From the NCBI RefSeq assembly GCF_020524885.1, contig NZ_JAIVKJ010000001.1, forward strand, positions 1,302,001 through 1,366,000: 64,000 nucleotides of DNA, in the 5' to 3' direction. The DNA is from Microbulbifer elongatus. Its GTDB lineage: Bacteria; Pseudomonadota; Gammaproteobacteria; Pseudomonadales; Cellvibrionaceae. Shown piece after piece: positions 1 to 8,160 of this stretch. The stretch's first letter is position 1; every line of letters starts with the position of its first letter. The notes under the pieces were generated by a model. The model saw only the letters and a list, made by a program, of their open reading frames with translations. It searched no databases and had not been told where the DNA came from. Position numbers and translations under genes: made by a program.

Positions 1-886
1 CCAGCAAGCGGTGGGTTTCGCCCAGAATGCGCGGTAGCGCGCGGCTGGACGTTTCGTGGAGAAACATGCAGGTGATGATCAGATCGAAACTGCCGTCCTC
101 GGCGTTGATGGACTCGGCGTTTTCCTGGCGGAAAGTAATATTGCTTATGCCCAGTGAACTGGCACGGGCATTAGCGTAACGCAGCACCGGCGCCGACACG
201 TCAATCGCGAGGATTTCCGTATCCGGGAAGGCCTGGGCAAGCGGCACGATGTTGTGCCCGACGGTACAGCCAATATCGAGAATACGCCGTGGGCAAAAAC
301 CGTTTTCCGCCTGTTGCTTTAGCCACTCTACCAGCGCCTGACCGCCACCATCGCTATAGCGCCCCAGCATTCCGGCGGTGGTGACAAAGATGCCACTGTC
401 GTAGTTGGCACCCGCGGCGATGTCATCTTTGCAATATTCGGTGTGATAGCCCCCAGGCATGCAGTGAATGTCCACGGCGCTCATGTAGCGAGGCGTTTCT
501 ACTGCGGCATTTAATTGCAGTGAGGTGCTGTCTTCATTCAGTTTTTTGGCCTTGTCGACCAATTCAGGCAGTTGGCGGAACACCATCGCACGACTGTTCT
601 GCTGTCGCATTTCCATGGTGTTGCGGCGCAGCGAACTCCAGAATTGATAAACGGACTCGCGCTTTAGCAGTTCGCCTACTTCGCGACGGTTGGACGGCGA
701 AGCGCCTTCGTCAACGCGTTTATCGTATGCCTTGCGCACACCTGGGAGCACCTGCGACGCCAGGTGGATATTCAGGTTGGTCAGAAAATTAAACCGCGCT
801 ATTTCGTCGTGGCTTGCTTTCGGAAACACATCGTGGCGCCCGACTGCATTCCAGGCGGGCGGTGCCTGCCGAGCTGCGTTGGCCAT
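1..886 (-). CDS. class I SAM-dependent methyltransferase (3' end outside window)
   Basis: The reading frame opens at ATG 886 and is still open at base 1, giving 295 residues of a longer protein. Residues 1-200 are a helical N-terminal part of unknown type. A Rossmann methyltransferase core follows: motif I ILDIGCTVGHN at about 202-212, the acidic motif II AIDVS at 227-231, and a post-motif DGSFDLI at 264-270. The likely role is SAM-dependent methylation of a small molecule; the substrate cannot be told. An FNR-like dyad lies about 60 bases upstream of the start. The gene is last in a leftward series after crp/fnr but is separated from it by 143 bases. Confidence 0.75.
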   Translation of the reverse strand, partial: MANAARQAPPAWNAVGRHDVFPKASHDEIARFNFLTNLNIHLASQVLPGVRKAYDKRVDEGASPSNRREVGELLKRESVYQFWSSLRRNTMEMRQQNSRAMVFRQLPELVDKAKKLNEDSTSLQLNAAVETPRYMSAVDIHCMPGGYHTEYCKDDIAAGANYDSGIFVTTAGMLGRYSDGGGQALVEWLKQQAENGFCPRRILDIGCTVGHNIVPLAQAFPDTEILAIDVSAPVLRYANARASSLGISNITFRQENAESINAEDGSFDLIITCMFLHETSSRALPRILGETHRLL

Positions 887-946
887 GGGGAACTCCGCAA
901 TTTGCGAGGATTTTCCCGTAGTCTATCGAGGTGCGACACATTGCCC

Positions 947-960
947 ATGACAATTGTCAA
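947..960. promoter_or_regulatory. FNR-like dyad upstream of the methyltransferase gene
   Basis: ATGACAATTGTCAA contains a perfect 12-bp palindrome, TGACAATTGTCA. Read on the minus strand it is TTGAC-AATT-GTCAT, close to the FNR/Anr consensus TTGAT-N4-ATCAA and sharing the AATT spacer with the dyads at 7345, 13914 and 22564. It lies 61 bases before ATG 886. A Crp/Fnr protein with an FNR-type recognition helix is encoded next door at 1029-1718. Function is inferred. Confidence 0.5.
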
Positions 961-976
961 CTTGGATGGGTTGCTC

Positions 977-1004
977 ATCAGGCACGCCATAAGCAGTGCC
1001 TGAT
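977..1004 (-). other. hairpin after the crp/fnr gene
   Basis: ATCAGGCAC and GTGCCTGAT form a perfect 9-bp stem around a 10-base loop, 25 bases past the crp/fnr stop codon. No T-run follows on the minus strand, so it is at best a weak terminator or an RNA-stabilising stem. Confidence 0.35.
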
Positions 1005-1028
1005 CGCACGAGGAAACAGTCGAAAATG

Positions 1029-1718
1029 TTAGTGAACGCTGGCGAGTTCTTCCAGCACACTGCGGTCGAGAATACGAATGCGGTGGGCGCTGACGATTTC
1101 AATCAACTGCATGGATTTTAGACGGGCGAAGGCGCGGCTGACGGTTTCGATCGTCAGGCCGAGATAGTCGGCGATGTCCTGGCGGCTCATGATCAACTCG
1201 ATATCGGCATTTTGTGTGCCGCACTGGCGTCGACCGATTTGGGCGAGCAGAAAGCAGAGGCGCTCGTGTGCTTTTTTCTGTCCAAGTGCAAACAACTGGT
1301 CCAGGGTCTGCGCCAATACATTGCCGCCGATCTGGCGTGCATTGGCCTTGAGGGTGGAGGATTGATCCACCAGCGAAAGAAACTCCCGGCGAACAAAGCA
1401 CTGCAGCTCGGTCTCGCGCAGTGCGACCACGCTGTACTCGTAGTCTTCGGTATTGGTAAAACCGATATAGTCCCCGGAATAGGCGAACGCGATCACCTGC
1501 CGGCGGCCGGAGCGTGACAGGCGCTCGATCATCAGAGTGCCGGAGACTACAACGTACACATTTTGTGCAGTGCTGTGTTGTTTGATCAGTTGATCGCCGG
1601 CGGAGATACGCCGGCGCTGGCAAATGGCGGTAAGGTCCGCGAGCTCCTCGTTGCCGAGGCCGCGGAACAGCTTGGAATGGAAAAACGTTTCTGGGGGTTT
1701 CAATGCGGGATTATTCAC
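1029..1718 (-). CDS. Crp/Fnr-family transcription regulator
   Basis: A 229-residue protein with an N-terminal cyclic-nucleotide-binding-like beta barrel (about 15-120), a dimer helix and a C-terminal winged HTH. The recognition helix TIETVSRAFARL (189-200) carries Glu191, Ser194 and Arg195 in the E..SR arrangement that in FNR reads TTGAT half-sites. The N-terminal cysteine cluster of FNR is absent (Cys at 33, 107, 155 and 166 only), so it should not be an FNR-type 4Fe-4S oxygen sensor; a FixK/Dnr-like or ligand-gated member is more likely. The start is GTG 1718 behind AAGGG. Dyads it could bind occur at 947, 7345, 13914, 22564 and 56594. Confidence 0.85.
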   Translation of the reverse strand: MNNPALKPPETFFHSKLFRGLGNEELADLTAICQRRRISAGDQLIKQHSTAQNVYVVVSGTLMIERLSRSGRRQVIAFAYSGDYIGFTNTEDYEYSVVALRETELQCFVRREFLSLVDQSSTLKANARQIGGNVLAQTLDQLFALGQKKAHERLCFLLAQIGRRQCGTQNADIELIMSRQDIADYLGLTIETVSRAFARLKSMQLIEIVSAHRIRILDRSVLEELASVH

Positions 1719-1790
1719 CGGGACCCTTCCTGATAATTCTTATTCCCGCAGCCTAAACCCAACCATCGTGTCTGTCTACGTCATCGAAGG

Positions 1791-3002
1791 TCAGTTTGCG
1801 GGCTCCGGCTGGTGACTGCCTAGTAGTAATCCGCGCTTGACCAGCGCGTCGATCTGTTCCTCGCTCAGTCCCAATGAGCGCGCTACTTCCACGCTGTGTT
1901 CACCAGCGGTGGGAAGGTCACGTCGCAACCCCAGGCGCTGGCCACCGAACTCGATCGGCAGCGCTGGCAGACGCGTTTGGGTGCCATTTTCCAGGGTAAC
2001 CGGCACCAGGCCGCCGGAGGCATTCAGCTGCGGATCGTCAAACAGGTCAGCTGGCTTGTTAATGGGGGCAAAGGGAATCCCGGCGCGGTCGAGGCGTGCC
2101 ATCATCTCGGCCTTCGACAGGCTCGCAAACAGGGTGTTGATTCGGGGAATCAGGCGGTCGCGTGCGGCGACGCGCCCGGCGTTATTGCTGAGTGAAGGGT
2201 CTTTTGCCAGGTCTTCCAAGTCAAACTCGTCGCAAAAGGCACGCCAGAGCGTGTCGCTGACCACACCCACGAATACGCGCTCGTTCTCCTTGCTCAGGAA
2301 AATATCGTACACGGACCAAGCGCTGCGGCGCACCGACATGGGGGGTGGCTCTTCTCCGGTCACCGCCTGTTGCGCCATATGCTGACCCACTAGGTAAGCG
2401 GTGGTTTCGAACAGTGAGCTGGTTACCTGCTGGCCGCGGCCGCTGGTTTGGCGCTGCTGAAGCGCGGCGAGAATCGCAATTACCCCGAACATGCCCCCGG
2501 TAATATCGACCACGGACGTTCCTGCCCGCAGCGGGCGATCCGGCAATCCGGTCATATAGGCGAGGCCGCCCATCATTTGCGTGACTTCATCCAGCGCGGT
2601 GCGGTGTTCGTAGGGGCCGCCGAGGAAACCCTTGAGCGAACAGTAGACCAGGCGCGGATTGCGTGCGCTGAGGTCGGCGTAGCCAAAGCCCAGCCGATCC
2701 ATGGCGCCGTGGCGAAAATTCTCGATGACTACATCCGCCTCATCCACCAGGCGCAGGGCGATGTCCTTGCCCTCGGGGGATTTGAGGTCCAGCGCCAGGC
2801 TGCGCTTATTGCGGTTGTACATGGCGAAGTAGCCAGCCCCGGAGCCTTGCAATCGCCGGGTGTTATCGCCCTGACAGGGCTCTACCTTGGTGACCTCAGC
2901 CCCCAGGTCAGCGAGGATTCCTCCCGCAGCCGGTCCCATCACCATGTGGGTGAACTCGACTACCTTGATGCCGGCGAGCGGCAATTCCTGCTGATGTGCC
3001 AT
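1791..3002 (-). CDS. CaiB/BaiF family (class III) CoA-transferase
   Basis: A 403-residue full-length class III CoA-transferase, which moves CoA between acyl-CoA and carboxylate through an aspartyl-CoA anhydride. The candidate catalytic Asp is Asp166 in VVDITGG. The stretch TALDEVTQMMGGLAYMTG (136-152) resembles the mesaconate/citramalate and benzylsuccinate CoA-transferase branch, which suggests a branched dicarboxylate substrate; this is inference. ATG 3002 is preceded by GGAGAG. It is transcribed divergently from an HMG-CoA-lyase-like gene, with a TGTTATAACA operator candidate between them. It is one of four CaiB proteins in the window. Confidence 0.88.
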   Translation of the reverse strand: MAHQQELPLAGIKVVEFTHMVMGPAAGGILADLGAEVTKVEPCQGDNTRRLQGSGAGYFAMYNRNKRSLALDLKSPEGKDIALRLVDEADVVIENFRHGAMDRLGFGYADLSARNPRLVYCSLKGFLGGPYEHRTALDEVTQMMGGLAYMTGLPDRPLRAGTSVVDITGGMFGVIAILAALQQRQTSGRGQQVTSSLFETTAYLVGQHMAQQAVTGEEPPPMSVRRSAWSVYDIFLSKENERVFVGVVSDTLWRAFCDEFDLEDLAKDPSLSNNAGRVAARDRLIPRINTLFASLSKAEMMARLDRAGIPFAPINKPADLFDDPQLNASGGLVPVTLENGTQTRLPALPIEFGGQRLGLRRDLPTAGEHSVEVARSLGLSEEQIDALVKRGLLLGSHQPEPAN

Positions 3003-3045
3003 AAGGGCTCTCCACTGTCCTGCGTTGTTTCATATCGCCAATCAA

Positions 3046-3070
3046 TGATATGTTATAACAATATATCAAT
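3046..3070. promoter_or_regulatory. candidate GntR operator between CaiB and lyase genes
   Basis: The perfect palindrome TGTTATAACA lies at 3051-3060, immediately followed by AATATATCAATAG. The region therefore contains both forms of the shared core, TATAACAAT and TATATCAAT. The same 10-mer recurs at 8071-8080. It lies between divergent genes and could serve both. Confidence 0.55.
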
Positions 3071-3133
3071 AGGTCAAGATGGCGGGCCTGTACAGGCTCC
3101 GTTTAATTTTCATGGGAATAGGGTGCAGAGAGC

Positions 3134-4087
3134 GTGAGCGGGAAGGAAATTGAGATTAGTGAGGTGGGGCCGCGCGATGGTTTGCAGAGCATTGACGCGA
3201 TCATGGCGACCGCAGACAAAAAGCGCTGGATTGCGGCGCTGGCCCACGCCGGTTTAAGGGAGATTGAGGTCGGATCCTTCGTCCCGGCGAAGGTACTGCC
3301 ACAGTTGGCGGACACCGCCGAGATTGTGCGCTACGCCAGGGCACTGCCCGGGCTGACGGTTGCGGTACTGGTGCCCAACTTGCGGGGGGCTCAGGATGCG
3401 GTTGCTGCCGGGGCGCACAAGCTGACGATTCCGCTGTCGGTGAGCGAAACCCATAGCCTGAAGAATCTGCGCCGGACGCACCAGCAAGTGCTGGCTGAGG
3501 TGCGCGAAATCCGCGCGCTACTGGACCAGTTGCCGAAGGACCAGCGCCCGAGCCTGGAGGGTAGCCTTTCTACCTGCTTCGGATGCACCCTGGAAGGACC
3601 GGTGGCCGAAGACGCGGTGTTGCGCCTCGGTGAGGGCTTGCTGGAGGCGGGGTGTGATGAGATCGGTCTCTCCGACACCACCGGTTACGGAAACCCCGTT
3701 CAGGTGCGCAGATTGATCCACCGTGTCTGGTCGCACCTGGGGCGCGAGTCCCTGCATGGAATCCATTTGCACAACACCCGCGGGCAGGGGCTGGCCAATG
3801 TGCTGGCTGCCGTGGAAGCGGGGATTACCACGGTGGATGCATCGATGGGAGGGTTAGGCGGTTGTCCGTTTGCGCCCGGAGCAAGCGGTAATATTGTTAC
3901 CGAGGATCTGGTGTTTTTGCTGGAGGCGATGGGGTACTCCACCGGTATCGATATGGAGCGTCTTATGCTGGCGCGGGAAGTATTGGCTGCCAGTTTGCCC
4001 GATGAGCCGCTGTTTGGCTTCCTTCCTGATGCCGGCTTGCCCAAAGGCTTTCAATACGCCGAGCGCGAGTCCCTCGTTGTTGCGTGA
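3134..4087 (+). CDS. HMG-CoA lyase-like (DRE-TIM) acyl-CoA lyase
   Basis: A 317-residue TIM-barrel lyase that should cleave a 3-hydroxy-3-methylacyl-CoA type substrate. Visible family residues are Arg14 and Asp15 in GPRDGLQ, the metal-binding HLH at 211-213, and the glycine-rich catalytic loop GGLGGCPFAPGASGN with Cys244. The start is GTG 3134 behind AGAG; no ATG lies nearby in frame. It stands alone, divergent from a CaiB transferase, so the pair could activate and cleave one branched dicarboxylate. A paralogue lies at 28734-29651 beside another CaiB gene. True HMG-CoA is only one possible substrate. Confidence 0.85.
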   Translation: MSGKEIEISEVGPRDGLQSIDAIMATADKKRWIAALAHAGLREIEVGSFVPAKVLPQLADTAEIVRYARALPGLTVAVLVPNLRGAQDAVAAGAHKLTIPLSVSETHSLKNLRRTHQQVLAEVREIRALLDQLPKDQRPSLEGSLSTCFGCTLEGPVAEDAVLRLGEGLLEAGCDEIGLSDTTGYGNPVQVRRLIHRVWSHLGRESLHGIHLHNTRGQGLANVLAAVEAGITTVDASMGGLGGCPFAPGASGNIVTEDLVFLLEAMGYSTGIDMERLMLAREVLAASLPDEPLFGFLPDAGLPKGFQYAERESLVVA

Positions 4088-4156
4088 TTGGCCTCGCTGG
4101 AGCGGGAGGGCAAGCCTTCCCGTTTCACGTTTTCTGAGTTACTTTTCTAACCGGCA

Positions 4157-4184
4157 ATAAAAAACCGGCAGTTAGACTGCCGGC
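4157..4184 (-). terminator. rho-independent terminator for the 7254-4212 leftward operon
   Basis: CCGGCAGT and ACTGCCGG form an 8-bp stem with a TAG loop at 4165-4183. On the minus strand it is followed by TTTTTTATT. It lies just after the flavin reductase stop. Confidence 0.85.
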
Positions 4185-4211
4185 AAGAACGTACAACGTT
4201 GGGAATCAAAA

Positions 4212-4742
4212 TCAGGCAATGCGGGCGTAACCGCCGCGGTGGAAGATCAGCGGGGCGCGATCCTGGGTGTGCATCTGGTCTACCCGGCCCACCATGATCA
4301 AATGGTCGCCGCCTTCATAGCGGGCGGTAAGGGTGCATTGCAGACGCGCACAGTACTCGTGCAGCAATGGTACGCCCTGGTCGCTCATGTGGTAGTTCAG
4401 CCCGGAAAACTTGTCTACGCCGCGACGGGCGAACAGGCTGGAAAGATTGTCTTGCTGATCGCTCAACACATGAATGGCGAAATGTTCGCATTGGTTGAAG
4501 GCATCGAAGCAGCCCGTCTTTTTGTCAATGCACCACAGGATCAGCGGCGGCTCAAGTGACACGGTGTTGAAGCTGCTTACCGTCATACCCACGGCTTCGC
4601 CGGTATCACTACCCGTGGTCACAATGGTCACACCCGTGGCAAATTGACCGAACACCTGGCGCAGGTGCAGTGGCTCCAGGGCGTGTTGCCTTTCCGAAAT
4701 CTCGTCCATGGCCGGGGCCAGCAGTTCTGCTTCAGTCGACAT
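4212..4742 (-). CDS. flavin reductase-like FMN-binding protein
   Basis: A 176-residue member of the flavin reductase (split-barrel, HpaC/PheA2-like) family. Its core FATGVTIVTT (about 33-42), GMTVSSFNTVSLEPPL and the late HDH-type loop YEGGDHLIMVGRV fit that family. It should reduce free FMN or FAD with NAD(P)H for a partner monooxygenase. No typical two-component monooxygenase is adjacent. The acyl-CoA-dehydrogenase-like protein at 14861 is one candidate partner. The start overlaps the end of the upstream 323-residue gene by 11 bases, so translation is probably coupled. Confidence 0.82.
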   Translation of the reverse strand: MSTEAELLAPAMDEISERQHALEPLHLRQVFGQFATGVTIVTTGSDTGEAVGMTVSSFNTVSLEPPLILWCIDKKTGCFDAFNQCEHFAIHVLSDQQDNLSSLFARRGVDKFSGLNYHMSDQGVPLLHEYCARLQCTLTARYEGGDHLIMVGRVDQMHTQDRAPLIFHRGGYARIA

Positions 4743-5703
4743 GGTTTGCTCCCAGTTTCAGGTCACCTTGTTCCCAGCGCAGCACGCCAAAGGTGGTGTA
4801 TTTTTCTTTCTGAGACTGCATAAACTGCCAGGCGCAGACGAAGGTGTAGTCCTCATCCACTTGCGTTTCCCGCGACCACAGTTTGAACGCTTCGCCATAT
4901 ACGTGACGCACGGAGTACAGGTAGCGGCCGTAGGACATGCCGTTACCGTACATGTCGGGGCCGTGGTACTGGTGATGGTTGCCGTTGCGAGTGCGCATCG
5001 CTTTCCACCTGGCATTCACTACGCCGCTGACCTCGATGGTCTGCTCCGAGTGGAGCAGGTTCAGCGGATTGTGGTGAATGACCACGTCATTGTGACCCAC
5101 CAGTTCCTGCTTATCGTTGTATACCTCGAAGCGACCAGTAAATTTGCCGGCATGTTTTACCGGTAGATTGAAGGGGCGCTTGCCATCCAGTTTTTCCCTT
5201 TCCAGGAATGCGCTGACACGCTTTTGGGTGCTGGGGTTGGTGTCGTGATCGTGCGTGACCACATACAAGCCATTAAATACGCCCACCAGTGTGTCGGCTT
5301 CGAACAGCTGGGAGGAGTAAACCTGGATGCCGAGATCAGGAACCACGTGGTTCATGGTCCTGAGGTTCACGTTCCAGCCGGGGGAAAAATAGTTGGAGTC
5401 CACCAGTAATCCATAGGGCCGGCCGCTGCCAAAAAAGTCGGGGCCGGTATAGATGCGATCCTGGTCGGAATCGATCACGCCGAAGCGGAACGGGGAGCCT
5501 ATTTCAAAGCGATCGTTCAGGGGGCCCGTGGCATCGAATCGCGTATTCATCCAGTAGGTGGTACGCCCGTTTTCGTGCTCACTGGCACGGCTCACCTTGT
5601 TGTAGCCTACATGGGTGCCATCGGCCTCAAATAGTGAGGGCAGGCCGTGCCACTCACCTTCAATGGCCTGTTGCCAGTTACTGGGCTTCTTGTCGTTACT
5701 CAT
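4732..5703 (-). CDS. unknown two-repeat beta-rich protein, lipocalin-like guess
   Basis: A 323-residue cytoplasmic protein without signal peptide or membrane segment. I do not recognise a firm family. It has two related halves of about 130-150 residues: the first contains YTGPDFFGSGRPYG, the second YHGPDMYGNGMSYG. Each half begins with a Gly-aromatic beta segment (GEWHGL and GKFTGRF). This suggests duplication of a beta-barrel domain, possibly of the DUF3598/lipocalin type, which would suit binding of a hydrophobic ligand; that is a guess. It lies in one operon with the rubredoxin reductase upstream and the flavin reductase downstream, so a redox-linked role is likely. Confidence 0.7.
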   Translation of the reverse strand: MSNDKKPSNWQQAIEGEWHGLPSLFEADGTHVGYNKVSRASEHENGRTTYWMNTRFDATGPLNDRFEIGSPFRFGVIDSDQDRIYTGPDFFGSGRPYGLLVDSNYFSPGWNVNLRTMNHVVPDLGIQVYSSQLFEADTLVGVFNGLYVVTHDHDTNPSTQKRVSAFLEREKLDGKRPFNLPVKHAGKFTGRFEVYNDKQELVGHNDVVIHHNPLNLLHSEQTIEVSGVVNARWKAMRTRNGNHHQYHGPDMYGNGMSYGRYLYSVRHVYGEAFKLWSRETQVDEDYTFVCAWQFMQSQKEKYTTFGVLRWEQGDLKLGANHVD

Positions 5704-5805
5704 AGTGCTCTACCAGTTATGCGCGATGGCGGTGTGCGCCTTGGCTAAATTCGGTGGATTTGCTTGCCATCCTAATCTACGGGCTGGCGTTCGCCTTGGC
5801 AAAAA

Positions 5806-7254
5806 TCAATTCTGCATCATCGGTGGCGCCTGTTCACTGAATTCGGCGACCTGCTGGCAGGCGTCGCCGGCCAGTGCAAAGCCCAGCAGTTGTCCATCGG
5901 TGCCGGAGAAGCGGGCGGCCACGCCTTGCTCGTCGGCACGGGTGTAGTGCCACTCTCCAGCGATGTCTCTGGGTGGTGGGGACACAACCACCGGGCACAG
6001 GGTGGTTTTGATATGTACCGGCATATTGTCATAAAAAACGGGAGTGGGAGTGCCGGCCAGGGTGTGCGCCAGGGCACGGGCAGCCGCCATTAGCGGGGCG
6101 ACGTAGCACAGGTTGTGACCATCCACTTCGGCGCAGTCGCCAAGGGCGTAAACGTCAGTAACTTCGGTTGACAGTAAACGGTCAGTAAGAATGCCTCGGC
6201 TGCAAGGTATCCCGCTGCGCCGTGCCAGTTCGGTTCGGGGGCGCACGCCGATCGCGCTAATGACCCGGTCAACCTGAATACGGCTGCCATTTTTCAAAGT
6301 GGCCTCTACCCCTGCGTTGCAATAGTTGATGGATTCGACAGTGGTGCCCAGGTGGAGTTGGACACCCGCTCTGCCCAGGGCGTTCTCTACCAGCCCGCCG
6401 GCGTCAGATGGCAGCAGGTTGCCGAGTAGCTGTGTCTGCGGTTCAACGATGTGTACCTGGAATCCGGACTGGATCAGGTCGTTGGCGTATTCACAGCCAA
6501 TCAGGCCGCCGCCGATCACCAGCGCAGATTTTGCACCGCTACTGGCAGTGTAAAAACGCTGGAAATCCTGCCGGTCATTGATGCGGAATTCGCAACCGGC
6601 TGCGTTGCCCTCCACCGGGGCCTCAATGGGTTCCGATCCCAGCGCCAGTACCAGTTTTCCGTAGGGCAGGTGCTGGTTCTGTAATCCCGCCTCTATCATC
6701 AGGGTCCGGGCCGAGGTATCGATGGCGGTGACCCGGGAGAAGGTAAGAATTTGCGCACTCAATATTTCTGCCATCTCGCGCGCTGTATGGCTAATTAGCT
6801 GTTCTGGTGACCGCTTTTTGTGGAATGCCGTACTTAACTGGGGTTTTGAATAGCTGTGACCGTCGTCGGCAGAAACCATCACCAGCGGGGTATGAGGATC
6901 AAGCTTGCGCAGTTCCCTGGCCAGCTGGTAACCGGCGAGGCCGGTGCCAATAATGACAATCGGCGCTCGGCTGTAATCAATACGCGCGAAGTTGCCGCTG
7001 GCATGGATTGTTCCGTCCGGGGCTGCTGGGGCTTCCGGCTCGGAAGTTTGTTGCGCGCTCGCAGAAACGGCTGAGTTGACCCGTACCTCGATCATCTCGA
7101 AGTCATTCTTGCCGACACCACACTCTGGGCATAGCCAGTCGCTCGGGACGTCTTCCCAGCGAGTTTCCGGGGGAATACCTTCTTCTGGTGCGCCCTTTAA
7201 TTCATCGTATACCCAGCCGCAAACCAGGCACTCCCAGATCCGATACTCCTGCAT
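5806..7254 (-). CDS. rubredoxin-rubredoxin reductase fusion
   Basis: A 482-residue fusion. Residues 1-55 are a rubredoxin with Fe ligands Cys9, Cys12, Cys42 and Cys45 (CLVCG and CPECG). An Ala/Pro-rich linker follows. From about 95 comes a FAD/NAD(P)H disulfide-type reductase with the FAD motif IGTGLAG (102-108) and the NAD motif IGGGLIG. It should pass electrons from NAD(P)H through FAD to its own rubredoxin and on to an oxygenase or reductase. The start is ATG 7254, well placed behind GGGGAG; an upstream in-frame ATG lacks this. An FNR-like dyad lies 91 bases upstream. It could supply the Rieske oxygenase or the RCCR-like enzymes. Confidence 0.9.
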   Translation of the reverse strand: MQEYRIWECLVCGWVYDELKGAPEEGIPPETRWEDVPSDWLCPECGVGKNDFEMIEVRVNSAVSASAQQTSEPEAPAAPDGTIHASGNFARIDYSRAPIVIIGTGLAGYQLARELRKLDPHTPLVMVSADDGHSYSKPQLSTAFHKKRSPEQLISHTAREMAEILSAQILTFSRVTAIDTSARTLMIEAGLQNQHLPYGKLVLALGSEPIEAPVEGNAAGCEFRINDRQDFQRFYTASSGAKSALVIGGGLIGCEYANDLIQSGFQVHIVEPQTQLLGNLLPSDAGGLVENALGRAGVQLHLGTTVESINYCNAGVEATLKNGSRIQVDRVISAIGVRPRTELARRSGIPCSRGILTDRLLSTEVTDVYALGDCAEVDGHNLCYVAPLMAAARALAHTLAGTPTPVFYDNMPVHIKTTLCPVVVSPPPRDIAGEWHYTRADEQGVAARFSGTDGQLLGFALAGDACQQVAEFSEQAPPMMQN

Positions 7255-7344
7255 GAAGCGCTCCCCGATCATTTTTTTCTTTTTCCCGCGTAACCAGTAG
7301 CGCGGTAGATTCCTGCAGGATAAGAAGGCGCTTTGTTTTGGTGG

Positions 7345-7358
7345 ATGATAATTATCAA
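7345..7358. promoter_or_regulatory. FNR-like dyad upstream of the rubredoxin reductase fusion
   Basis: ATGATAATTATCAA, read on the minus strand as TTGATAATTATCAT, matches the FNR/Anr consensus TTGAT-N4-ATCAA at 9 of 10 positions. The identical sequence in plus orientation occurs at 22564-22577. Confidence 0.6.
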
Positions 7359-7407
7359 GGGGAGGGGGAAATGCCCGCACAGGCGGGCACTGGCGATTGC
7401 CGGTAGC

Positions 7408-8040
7408 TCAGGTCAGGTGCTTCCAAATGGACGCGCGGAAGGGTTCTTCGTGTACTGGCCCGGATTTGCCTCGCGGGTCCAGCTCGTGGCGACGGTCGCA
7501 GGTAGGGGAGAGACGCACTCCGCGGGCCGTCAGTGTGCGCGTGGCAATACCATCCCGGTACAGAACTGTGTGACGCACCCGCTGGCCGGGAGCGGTCAGC
7601 ATGATGAAATCGGGCTCCATATACACTTCGCAAGCGGGATTCAATTGGAGCGCATTGAAGGTCAGGATGCCGACACCACCGGAAACACCGATATTTTCGT
7701 AAGCACCCGGACCTAGCGGGTCGAACACCAGCAGGTTGTCGCGCAATTGCCCGGTAAAGGTTTTTGCGGTTGGCTTGCGCCCGCGAAAGTGCACGTTGGT
7801 CAGTTGTAGACGGTGTCCGTCGAAATCCAGGTAGACGAGGTTGTCAAATGGGCTGGGGCCGGGAGTGCCGCTACCGGCAGCCGTGTCATCTTCCAAAGGC
7901 CGGCCGTCCAGGTGAAATAGTTCCACCTGATCGTGCCAGGTGCCGCGCATCATCATCAGGTTGTAGCCAACAGAGCCAATAGGGAAGGTGGGGTAGCTGG
8001 TCGCGGCGGTGTTACCGTCGCTGGAAAGTCGCTCTGACAT
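7408..8040 (-). CDS. unknown 210-residue beta-rich protein
   Basis: No family is recognised with confidence. The protein is soluble, without signal peptide or membrane helix, and rich in short alternating beta-type segments (YLDFDGHRLQLTNVHF; LTFNALQLNPACEVYMEPDF). Its start GTWHDQVELFHLDG is reminiscent of GEWHGLPSLFEADG in the 323-residue protein at 4732-5703, so both may belong to a lipocalin-like or DUF3598-like group; this is a weak similarity by eye. It is transcribed divergently from the NOL-like SDR, with a TGTTATAACA operator between them, and 153 bases lie between it and the rubredoxin reductase gene. Confidence 0.65.
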   Translation of the reverse strand: MSERLSSDGNTAATSYPTFPIGSVGYNLMMMRGTWHDQVELFHLDGRPLEDDTAAGSGTPGPSPFDNLVYLDFDGHRLQLTNVHFRGRKPTAKTFTGQLRDNLLVFDPLGPGAYENIGVSGGVGILTFNALQLNPACEVYMEPDFIMLTAPGQRVRHTVLYRDGIATRTLTARGVRLSPTCDRRHELDPRGKSGPVHEEPFRASIWKHLT

Positions 8041-8065
8041 ACCGCATGGGCCTTGCGTTAAACAT

Positions 8066-8089
8066 AATAATGTTATAACAATAACTCAA
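8066..8089. promoter_or_regulatory. candidate GntR operator, lipocalin-like gene / NOL-like SDR
   Basis: The palindrome TGTTATAACA at 8071-8080 is identical to that at 3051-3060 and is followed by ATAACTCAA. It is placed between divergent starts at 8040 and 8161. Confidence 0.55.
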
Positions 8090-8160
8090 AATATTGGCGG
8101 CGGCCAGATCTGTCATCGGCACGTCAACACAGCGTGGAAAACCAGAACAGGAGCAACTCC

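Noticed and set aside
1837-2385. Long open frame opposite the first CaiB gene
   Set aside because: It has no family features and mirrors a clear CaiB coding sequence, so it is a shadow frame.
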